DNA of 64,000 nt from Acidobacteriota bacterium (lineage in GTDB: Bacteria > Acidobacteriota > Terriglobia > Terriglobales > Acidobacteriaceae). This document shows positions 56,048-64,000 of this stretch, one piece after another. The notes under the pieces were generated by a model. That model did no database searches and was not told the DNA's origin. It saw only the letters and a program-made list of their open reading frames with translations. The stretch spans positions 1-64,000 of the forward strand of contig JANYDG010000106.1 in the NCBI GenBank assembly GCA_025359885.1. Direction: 5' to 3'. Position 1 is the first letter of the stretch; every line of letters starts with the position of its first letter. The translations under genes and the position numbers were made by a program.

Positions 56048-57925
56048 ATGGCGAAACAAGAATTCCAGACCGAAGTCTCTCAGCTCCTCCAACTCATCGT
56101 TCACTCACTCTATTCGCACCCCGAGATATTTCTCCGCGAGCTCATCTCCAACGCCTCTGACGCGCTCGACAAGCTGCGGCATCTGACCCTGGTTGACGAT
56201 GCGTACAAGACGGTACCGTTTGACCCGCGCATCGACCTCGACCTCGACGAAGAGGCCCAGACCCTGGTCATTGCCGATACCGGCATCGGTATGAACGAGG
56301 AGGACCTCATCTCCCACCTCGGCACCATTGCGCGCTCCGGGACCAAGAACTTCCTCTCGCAGCTCTCGGGCGATGCCAAGAAAGACTCAAACCTCATCGG
56401 CCAATTCGGCGTCGGTTTCTACTCTGCCTTTATGGTCGCCGACAAGATTGAAGTCACCAGCCGCAAGGCCGGTGAAGAACTCACCTGGCGCTGGACCTCT
56501 GATGGCAAATCCGGCTTCGAAATCGAGCCTGCTGAACGCATGGTCCCCGGCACAACGATCGTTCTCCACTTCAACGACGAAGGGAAGCAGTACGCCAACA
56601 GTTGGCGCCTGCAGGAGGTGGTCAAGAAATACTCCAACCACATCGCGTTCCCGATCTTCCTCACCTACGACAAGAGCGAGTGGAATTCGGAAGAAAAGAA
56701 ATCCATAAAGACCCGCACCACTGAGCAGGTCAACGCGGCGAGCGCGCTCTGGCGTCGCCCAAAATCCGAACTCAAGGACGAGGACTACAAGGAGCTTTAC
56801 CAGGCTATCACCGGGGACTCCACTGACCCTCTCTGCTGGTTCCATACCAAGGCTGAGGGTTCGCTTGAATACACCACGCTTTTCTATATTCCGGCCAAGG
56901 CTCCGCTTGACCTGTATCAATCGGACTACCGAGTCGGCGTAAAGCTGTACGTCAAACGCGTCTTCATCATGGATGACGCCAAGGAGCTGCTGCCGCAATA
57001 TCTGCGCTTCGTCCGCGGGATCATCGATTCTGAAGACCTGCCCCTCAACGTGAGCCGCGAAATCCTGCAGCAGAATCGCGTGCTTACCTCGATCCGCGCG
57101 GCCAGCGTCAAAAAGATTCTTTCGGAACTCAAGAATGTCGCGACCAACAAGCCTGACGAGTACCTCCAGTTCATCGGCGAATACAACCGCCCGCTGAAGG
57201 AGGGGTTATATGGTGATTACTCAAATCGAGAGGCCCTGCTCGACCTGGTTCGGTTCAAATCGACCAAGGTGGAGGGAGTTACTGGCCTGTCTGAAGTGAT
57301 GACACGGATGAAGGATGGGCAGAAAGCCATCTACTACATCACTGGTGGTGCAGAATCTCTGTTGCGCAGCTCGCCACTTCTTGAGATTTATAAGAAGAAA
57401 GACATTGAAGTCCTCATCCTCGACGATGACTTTGACGAAATCATCTTTGCTAACATCGATAAGTACGGTGAAATCGAGCTCAAGTCGGTCAACAAAGCCT
57501 CCACCAGCGAAGACCTCAAAGACGAATCCGAGCCAGCCGAGGAAGAGGCGAAGGCCGAGTCTCTCAAACCACTGCTCGACAAGCTGAAAGCCACGCTGGG
57601 CGAGCACGTGAAAGATGTACGCGCCTCCGTCCGGCTGGCGGATTCGCCTTCGTGCATCGTTTCGGACGAAGAAGAGCCGTCATTGCAGATGCAGCAAATG
57701 CTGCGCTCCATGGGGCAAAAGGATATTCCCGCGCCCAAGCCGACGCTTGAGATCAACCCCGACCATGAGATTGTCAAGAAGCTGCTGGCCCACCCTGAGG
57801 GTGCCCTGACCGAGGTTGCTGCGTGGCTGCTCTTTGACCAGGCGCTGCTGATGGAAGGGGTAGCACTGAAAGACCCAGCCGCCTTCGTGCAGCGCCTCAA
57901 CCGCGTTCTCACCGCTTCAATTTAA
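56048..57925 (+). CDS. htpG: chaperone protein HtpG (Hsp90)
   Basis: EIFLRELISNASDALDKLRH, IADTGIGMNEEDLI, GQFGVGFYSAFMVADKI, DLPLNVSREILQQ. Confidence 0.97.
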   Translation: MAKQEFQTEVSQLLQLIVHSLYSHPEIFLRELISNASDALDKLRHLTLVDDAYKTVPFDPRIDLDLDEEAQTLVIADTGIGMNEEDLISHLGTIARSGTKNFLSQLSGDAKKDSNLIGQFGVGFYSAFMVADKIEVTSRKAGEELTWRWTSDGKSGFEIEPAERMVPGTTIVLHFNDEGKQYANSWRLQEVVKKYSNHIAFPIFLTYDKSEWNSEEKKSIKTRTTEQVNAASALWRRPKSELKDEDYKELYQAITGDSTDPLCWFHTKAEGSLEYTTLFYIPAKAPLDLYQSDYRVGVKLYVKRVFIMDDAKELLPQYLRFVRGIIDSEDLPLNVSREILQQNRVLTSIRAASVKKILSELKNVATNKPDEYLQFIGEYNRPLKEGLYGDYSNREALLDLVRFKSTKVEGVTGLSEVMTRMKDGQKAIYYITGGAESLLRSSPLLEIYKKKDIEVLILDDDFDEIIFANIDKYGEIELKSVNKASTSEDLKDESEPAEEEAKAESLKPLLDKLKATLGEHVKDVRASVRLADSPSCIVSDEEEPSLQMQQMLRSMGQKDIPAPKPTLEINPDHEIVKKLLAHPEGALTEVAAWLLFDQALLMEGVALKDPAAFVQRLNRVLTASI

Positions 57926-57941
57926 CCGTCAGTTATAGCAG

Positions 57942-58391
57942 CAGAAACGGGCGGCTGCCGGATTCAATAATGCGGGTGGGATTGGCATCTACGGCCAGGG
58001 CGGAACAGGCGTGGTTGGAGTGGGTGATATCGGCTTTGCCACCAACAACAATGTACAGCAGGGCAGGACCGCGGGCGGTTGGGTCAAGGCGATGGTTGTT
58101 GTGAACACATCAATCACGCCCTTTTCCATCGTGCGCTGCTTCAATTCGAGCCTGGTGGGCGCAGCGGCCACGACGCTCCCATGTGGCCTCAACCTCCAGG
58201 AAATTCACACGGGGAGCTTCACTCTAGGATTCAATTTTGATGTGGCTGATCGCTTCTATCTGGCAACTTTGAGCAGTTTCCAAGTCAACCATATTGTGAT
58301 CGTGCCGTACTCGCATGACACCCTGTCAGTGACCACTTTCGACGCGAATGATAATTACACCGCCGCCGACTATAACCTCGTCGTTTTCTAG
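57942..58391 (+). pseudogene. probable 3' remnant of a Gly-rich surface/tail-fibre-like protein
   Basis: open frame NNAGGIGIYGQGGTGVVGVGDIGFATNNNVQQ... to stop 58391; starts after an in-frame TAG with no ATG and no RBS seen. Confidence 0.4.
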
Positions 58392-58623
58392 GGATCCTTG
58401 TTCAGAGGGTCGGTTGCTCCTGCGAGCACCGTTTTTCTGGACAGCGGCTATTGCAGGATGAGATGCTGGTGCGCACTGAAACGCGGAGCAGAGTGATCCT
58501 CACGTGCGGGCATCCTCCGTCGGTAGCGAATCAGTGTCATCGTGTGAACAGGTCCCAGGCGGCAGCATGTCTTCGCGGGTACCGCATGTAAACGTTCGTA
58601 GCGAAAGGGAGGGAGCGGAGCTT

Positions 58624-61600
58624 ATGCGCGAGGGAGTACAGACAGCCGCGAAACCATCCTCCTACCTGCGCCGCGGTTTCCCGTTTCTCGCCCTGGCCCT
58701 CGGCTTCGCCAGCATAGGCTGCCATGAAAAGCAGTCACCTGGCGCAACCGTCGCCTATCGCGATTCCAATCAACTCGATTTCAACCGCGACGTCCAGCCC
58801 ATCCTCGCCAGCAACTGCTTCAGTTGCCACGGGCCCGACCCGGAGATGCGCAAATCCGGTCTTCGCCTGGACCTCCAGGAATCCGCGATGAAAAAGCGCC
58901 CGGGCCACCCCGACGCCATCGTCCCCGGCCATCCCGACCAGAGCGAACTGATCAAGCGCATCCAGTCCAAAGACCCTCACCACCTGATGCCGCAGACCTC
59001 GCTCGGCGAAGCAAAACCGATGAAGCCACAGGAGATTGCCGTCCTCACCCAGTGGATCAAACAAGGCGCGGTCTATCGCCCTCACTGGGCCTTTGAGAAA
59101 CCCATCAAGCCGCCTTCGCCCGATGCCAGTGCCAATCTACCCAACGGGAACGCTATCGACACATTTGTGCTCGCACGGCTCAAAAAAGAGGGATTGCATT
59201 CCTCTCCCGAAGCGGACAAATCGACACTCATCCGCCGGGCCACGCTCGACCTTACCGGCCTGCTGCCAACCCCGGCCGAGGTCAGCGCCTTCCAGAAAGA
59301 CACCTCGCCGCAGGCCTACGAGCACCTTGTCGACAACCTGCTGGCCCGCCCCACTTACGGCGAACACCGCGCCCGTTACTGGCTTGACTACGCCCGATAC
59401 TCCGACACCTACGGCCTCCATTACGACAACACGCGCGACATCTGGCCCTGGCGCGACTACCTCATCCGTACGTTCAACAGCAACAAGCCCTTTGATCAGT
59501 TCGCAATGGAGCAGATAGCCGGAGACCTGCTGCCCGCTAAAAATCTTGATCCGCTCATCGCCTCCGGCTATGTGCGCCTTGGCGTCAGCAGCAACGAGGG
59601 CGGCACTATCCCCGAGGAACTGCGCACCAATATCGCCCGCGAACGCACCGAGGCCTATGGCGCTGCTTTCATGGGCATCACCGTTGGCTGCGCGGTCTGC
59701 CACGACCATAAATACGACCCCACCACACAAAAAGACTTCTACGCCCTCAGCGCCTTCTTCAACAACCTCGACGAGCGTCCCTTCAACAACGACCGCCCCG
59801 TTTGGGAACCGATGGTGCGCATCCCGAAGCCCGCCAATCAGGAAGCCTTCAATCGTATTTTGGCCCGGCGCACCGAGCTAACCGCCAGGCTGAACGCCGC
59901 CCGCTGGCAGCCCCGTGCGCAGCTTGAGCCAACCATCGAGCGCGCACTCCACGCCAGCCAGAAGGTCCCGCAGCCTGTCTCTGATGAAAAACTCGCACTC
60001 CGTCTACGCCTCGACGAGGGGGGCGGGGACTCCATCCACAACACTGCTCCTCACCCGCAGACGGCCTCCTTTCCGCTTGGCAAATTCAAAGGCCAGTGGG
60101 GCGAAACCACTTGGCTCTGGCCTGATTTCCGCATGGAAACCAGCACCCGCGTCCTGCTCGGACCGACCGGAAACTTCGAATCCAATCAGGCTTTTTCCTC
60201 CGGCGGCTGGTTTATGCTGCGCGCTGCACCCAACCTCGAAGTCACCGGACCGACCGGCGCGCTGCTCTCTAAAATGGATACCACCCAGCACAACCGTGGC
60301 TGGGATCTTTCCGTCGAAAAGGGGACGATCAGCGTCTCCCTGATCAACCAGATCCCCAGGCCCGGCACCAGCAGAGACGGCAAGCCGAAACCCGCGCCAG
60401 CTTCGTCTGCAAAAATGCCGGCGGAACGCATTGAAGTCTTCAGCTACCCCACGCCCTCTGACCTTTCGGCCAAAGACCTCGCCAACAACAAGCCCCCGCA
60501 GCAATTGGCAGAGGTAAAAAGAGCCAACTCCCCGCCCTTCAAGCCAAAAGACGCTAAACCTGCGCCGCTCGCGATGCTTGAGAAGGATGATACCCCCGAG
60601 GTCGGTCTTCGGGTCACCACCACCCATCCGCTGCCGCTTGCCGGTCAATGGAAGCACATCTTCTTTACCTATGACGGCTCGGGCAAGGCCTCGGGCGTCA
60701 AAATCTACGTTGACGGGGCCCCGTCTGAGACCAAAGTTGTCTTCGACTCGCTCGGCAAATCGACCATTCTCACCGCCGCGCCCATGCAACTCGGCTGGCG
60801 ATACCCAGACGCTGCCCCCGCCCAGGACACCCGCTACCAGGACATTCGCCTCTACCAGCGGGCGTTGACAGCCGCGGAAGCAAAGCGTCTCCCAGTCGAA
60901 GACTACGTGGCAGAACTGGCTCGGAAACCTGTCGCGCTGCTCGATGCAGACCAGTGGCACGCCGTTCGCGATTTCTACTTCAACGCGATTGACCCGTCGT
61001 TTCGCGAACTCGAAAGCCAGCTCGCACCCCTCGACACCCAGCTGGAGAAGCTCTCGCAGGGCGGCGACCTCACCCAGGTTTCGTGGGAAAAGCCTTCCAT
61101 CGCCTACGCCCACATCCTCGGTCGGGGCGTGTACACCGCGCGTCTTGAGCGGGTCGAGGCCAACACCCCCCACTTCCTGCCACCCCTGCCTCCCGGCGAA
61201 CCGCGTAACCGGCTCGCTCTCGCCAAATGGACTGTCAGCCCTGAGAATCCCCTTACCGCCCGCGTCACCGTGAACCGCATGTGGAGCGAGCTCTTTGGCG
61301 CAGGCCTCGTCGAAACCACAGAAGACTTCGGCATCATGGGCCAGCGCCCCTCCAACCCCGCATTGCTTGACTGGCTCGCCGTCGAGTTTCGCGAGAGCGG
61401 CTGGAACGTCAAGCACATCTACAAGCTCATGGTCATGTCCGCCGCCTACCGGCAAAGTGCCAGGTCCACGCCCGAACAGCTCGCCAAAGACCCCAAAAAC
61501 CTGCTCCTCTCCCACGGTCCCCGCTTCCGCATGGATGCGGAAATGCTGCGCGATATCGCCCTCCAGTCTGGCGGCTTGCTGGTCGGCAAGATCGGCGGCC

Positions 61601-62166
61601 CCAGCGTCAAGCCCTACCAGCCCGCGAACGTGTGGGAACAGGTCAGCTATCCCACCAGCGACACCGTCATGTACATTCAGCAGCACGGTGAGGCCCTCTT
61701 CCGCCGTAGCATGTACACCTACTGGAAGCGCATGGCCATCCTCCCCGACATGGATGCATTTGACGCCCCCATGCGTGACGCCGTCTGCACCCGCCGCCAG
61801 CGCACCGACACTCCGCTGCAAGCCCTCGTGACCTTGAATGACGTGCAGTGGGTTGAGGCCGCCCGCGCTCTGGCAGAACGTGTGATGCAGCAGGGCGGCA
61901 AGCAGCCCGACAGGCAGCCTGACCAGCGCATCCGCTTGATGAGCCAAATCCTTCTCGCCCACGACCCCTCGACCCACACCGCCACCATCCTCAAGGATTC
62001 ACTGGCCCAGATGCAAAAGCATTACTCCGCCGACCCAAAGGCTGCGAAAATGCTGGTCGAAGTCGGCGAAAAGAAGCACGATTCCTCCATCCCCGAGCCT
62101 GAACTCGCCGCCTGGACGATGGTCGCAAGTGAAATGTTGAACCTCGACGAAACACTGAACAAGTAG
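58624..62166 (+). CDS. DUF1549/DUF1553 protein with planctomycete-type cytochrome c (PSD1) domain
   Basis: DVQPILASNCFSCHGPD (CxxCH), YWLDYARYSDTYGLHYDNTRDIWPWRDYLIRTFN, NRLALAKWTVSPENPLTARVTVNRMWSELFGAGLVETTEDFG, concanavalin-like insert. Confidence 0.93.
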   Translation: MREGVQTAAKPSSYLRRGFPFLALALGFASIGCHEKQSPGATVAYRDSNQLDFNRDVQPILASNCFSCHGPDPEMRKSGLRLDLQESAMKKRPGHPDAIVPGHPDQSELIKRIQSKDPHHLMPQTSLGEAKPMKPQEIAVLTQWIKQGAVYRPHWAFEKPIKPPSPDASANLPNGNAIDTFVLARLKKEGLHSSPEADKSTLIRRATLDLTGLLPTPAEVSAFQKDTSPQAYEHLVDNLLARPTYGEHRARYWLDYARYSDTYGLHYDNTRDIWPWRDYLIRTFNSNKPFDQFAMEQIAGDLLPAKNLDPLIASGYVRLGVSSNEGGTIPEELRTNIARERTEAYGAAFMGITVGCAVCHDHKYDPTTQKDFYALSAFFNNLDERPFNNDRPVWEPMVRIPKPANQEAFNRILARRTELTARLNAARWQPRAQLEPTIERALHASQKVPQPVSDEKLALRLRLDEGGGDSIHNTAPHPQTASFPLGKFKGQWGETTWLWPDFRMETSTRVLLGPTGNFESNQAFSSGGWFMLRAAPNLEVTGPTGALLSKMDTTQHNRGWDLSVEKGTISVSLINQIPRPGTSRDGKPKPAPASSAKMPAERIEVFSYPTPSDLSAKDLANNKPPQQLAEVKRANSPPFKPKDAKPAPLAMLEKDDTPEVGLRVTTTHPLPLAGQWKHIFFTYDGSGKASGVKIYVDGAPSETKVVFDSLGKSTILTAAPMQLGWRYPDAAPAQDTRYQDIRLYQRALTAAEAKRLPVEDYVAELARKPVALLDADQWHAVRDFYFNAIDPSFRELESQLAPLDTQLEKLSQGGDLTQVSWEKPSIAYAHILGRGVYTARLERVEANTPHFLPPLPPGEPRNRLALAKWTVSPENPLTARVTVNRMWSELFGAGLVETTEDFGIMGQRPSNPALLDWLAVEFRESGWNVKHIYKLMVMSAAYRQSARSTPEQLAKDPKNLLLSHGPRFRMDAEMLRDIALQSGGLLVGKIGGPSVKPYQPANVWEQVSYPTSDTVMYIQQHGEALFRRSMYTYWKRMAILPDMDAFDAPMRDAVCTRRQRTDTPLQALVTLNDVQWVEAARALAERVMQQGGKQPDRQPDQRIRLMSQILLAHDPSTHTATILKDSLAQMQKHYSADPKAAKMLVEVGEKKHDSSIPEPELAAWTMVASEMLNLDETLNK

Positions 62167-62179
62167 CTACGGGAGTGCC

Positions 62180-63754
62180 ATGAAGCAGCATCCTTTCTGT
62201 ACCGATACCGAGCACGAGGATTCCCGCAGCGCCCTCGATGCCGTGGTTCCGCAGATGCAGATCCCGGCTGAGGCCCGTCAAAAGTGGATTGAGCTTCAGA
62301 CGCGCCGCCAGTTTCTCGGCCGCAGCGGCAAAGTCCTCGGCTGGGCGGCCCTCGCGAGCCTGCTCGGCGAAAACGTTCTTCGCTCCGCCGCGCACGCCTC
62401 TGACACCACCGACTCGCAGCAGCTTCCGACACCGGCTGACCTGAAGGTGCCCCATTTCGCACCAAAAGCCAAGCGAGCCATCTATCTCTTCATGTCCGGC
62501 GGGCCACCGCAGATTGACCTGCTCGATTACAAGCCCAATCTGGCCGCGCTCTATGACAAAGACATTCCAGACTCGGTCCGCGGCAATCAGCAACTCACCG
62601 GCATGACCAACGGCCAGGCCCGCTTTCCCATTGCGCCATCGCACTGGGCTTTTCAGCGCTACGGCAAAACAGGCACCTTCGTCAGCGACCTGCTGCCTTA
62701 TACCGGCCGCATGGTCGATGACCTCGCCCTCATCAAATCCACCAACACCGACGCTATCAACCATGAGCCAGCCATCATGCTCATGAACACCGGCAATATG
62801 AATGCAGGCAAGCCGTGCCTCGGCTCCTGGCTCTCCTACGGCCTCGGCAGCATGAACGACAACCTCCCCCGCTTCATGGTTCTCCAGACCAAAATGAACG
62901 CCAAGGAGAATAATCAGCCCGTCTCCTCGCGCCTGTGGAGCAGCGGCTTTCTCTCTTCAGAACACTCCGGCGTCGGCCTACGCTCTTCCGGCGACCCAGT
63001 TCTCTACCTCACCGACCCCAGCGGCGTCGATCGCGAAGTCCGCCGCAAGATGCTCGACGCCGTCGAGCAGATCAACCACCAGACCCTCGCCGAACTAGGC
63101 GACCCGGAAACGAATGCTCGCATCGCCCAGTACGAGATGGCCTATCGTATGCAGACTTCCGTGCCAGAACTGGCGGACCTGCGCAGTGAACCGCAGTCCA
63201 CCTGGGACCTCTACGGCCCTGAAGCCCGGGAGCCGGGCACCTTTGCCTATAACTGCCTGCTCGCTCGGCGCATCGCCGAGCGCGGCGTGCGCTTTACGCA
63301 GATTTACAAGCGCGGATGGGACGTCCACGACAACGTTACCGGCGTTCTGCCCATGCTGTGCCGCGAGGTGGATCGCGCCTGCTACGCCCTCGTAACCGAC
63401 CTCAAGCGGCGCGGCCTGCTTGAGGATACCCTCGTGGTATGGGCAGGGGAATTTGGTCGCACTGTCTACAGCCAGGGCGGCCTGCGCAAAGATAACTACG
63501 GCCGCGATCATCATCCCCGCTGCTTTACCACCTGGATGACCGGCGGTGGCGTGCGGACCGGTATCACCTACGGCGAAACCGACGACTACAGCTACAACGT
63601 GGTAAAGGACCCCGTCCCGGTGCGCGATTTCAACGCAACCCTGCTGCACTGCCTGGGCATTGACCACAACAAGCTCACCTACAGGTTTCAGGGTCTCGAA
63701 CAGAAACTCACCGGCACCACCCCTGCCAGCGTCGTCAAAGGGTTGCTCGCCTGA
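62180..63754 (+). CDS. DUF1501 family protein (sulfatase-like)
   Basis: RRQFLGRSGKVLGWAALASLLGEN Tat-like leader; KAKRAIYLFMSGGPPQIDLLDYKP; VVWAGEFGRT; GRDHHPRCFTTWMTGGG. Confidence 0.92.
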   Translation: MKQHPFCTDTEHEDSRSALDAVVPQMQIPAEARQKWIELQTRRQFLGRSGKVLGWAALASLLGENVLRSAAHASDTTDSQQLPTPADLKVPHFAPKAKRAIYLFMSGGPPQIDLLDYKPNLAALYDKDIPDSVRGNQQLTGMTNGQARFPIAPSHWAFQRYGKTGTFVSDLLPYTGRMVDDLALIKSTNTDAINHEPAIMLMNTGNMNAGKPCLGSWLSYGLGSMNDNLPRFMVLQTKMNAKENNQPVSSRLWSSGFLSSEHSGVGLRSSGDPVLYLTDPSGVDREVRRKMLDAVEQINHQTLAELGDPETNARIAQYEMAYRMQTSVPELADLRSEPQSTWDLYGPEAREPGTFAYNCLLARRIAERGVRFTQIYKRGWDVHDNVTGVLPMLCREVDRACYALVTDLKRRGLLEDTLVVWAGEFGRTVYSQGGLRKDNYGRDHHPRCFTTWMTGGGVRTGITYGETDDYSYNVVKDPVPVRDFNATLLHCLGIDHNKLTYRFQGLEQKLTGTTPASVVKGLLA

Positions 63755-64000
63755 TGCTCAAATCCTCCTTGAAGATGCCGGTGAGCGGTGCCGTGAAAAT
63801 CTGGCTCGGTGAGAGCAGTTCCCGCCAACGCATCGGGGCAATAGCTCTCTGCCTGGCCCTGCTTTCGCTCCCATTCGTAGTCCATCTCGACGGCAAGCCG
63901 CACGCAGATTGGCAGCAGTTACTAGGCCGTCTGCATCCCCTCGCCGTGCATCTGCCCATCGGCCTCATAGTGCTGGTACCGCTTCTCGAAATTTACGGCA
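63754..64000 (+). CDS. N-terminal part of a membrane protein (DUF2231-like), truncated by window end
   Basis: TGATG overlap with DUF1501 stop; MLKSSLKMPV...LLGRLHPLAVHLPIGLIVLVPLLEIYG open to the end. Confidence 0.7.
   Translation, partial: MLKSSLKMPVSGAVKIWLGESSSRQRIGAIALCLALLSLPFVVHLDGKPHADWQQLLGRLHPLAVHLPIGLIVLVPLLEIYG

Noticed and set aside
60004-61977. 657-aa reverse ORF inside the DUF1549/DUF1553 gene
   Set aside because: Antisense shadow; no recognisable domain and the sense protein has strong motifs.

Overview
The window is a 64 kb GC-rich chromosomal segment. Gene content and dispersed-repeat style suggest an Acidobacteriota genome (inference; no 16S rRNA in the window). From left to right it contains: (1) a compact, mostly overlapping hopanoid operon, ispH-shc-hpnH-orf139-hpnA-hpnG-like-two zinc MDR dehydrogenases-hpnC-hpnD-hpnE; (2) a reverse-strand block of three secreted/TPR proteins and uvrA; (3) a small ParC-like orf preceded by 21-bp tandem repeats; (4) a DoxX-like protein, a secreted FAD oxidoreductase, a TIGR03118-like protein and a large Ig-repeat surface protein; (5) metY-metX; (6) secreted proteins, an M50 protease, an HU/IHF-like protein, dcd, a LuxR-type regulator, a SYLF protein and an lpxL-like/lpxD pair; (7) a YncE/phosphoesterase protein; (8) a polysaccharide assembly locus with a Wzz-Wza type fusion, Wzy-like and MurJ-like proteins; (9) an Lrp/AsnC regulator divergent from hutH, then htpG; (10) a DUF1549/DUF1553-DUF1501 operon running off the right edge. 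The strongest leads are the two MDR enzymes and the small unknown orf embedded in the hopanoid operon (candidates for undescribed side-chain steps), the PCP-OPX fusion with an apparent internal signal peptide, the 21-bp repeat array, several orphan terminators or structured leaders that may mark ncRNAs, and several families of small dispersed repeats, one of which may have entered the metX coding frame. No rRNA, tRNA, CRISPR array, transposase or prophage was recognised.
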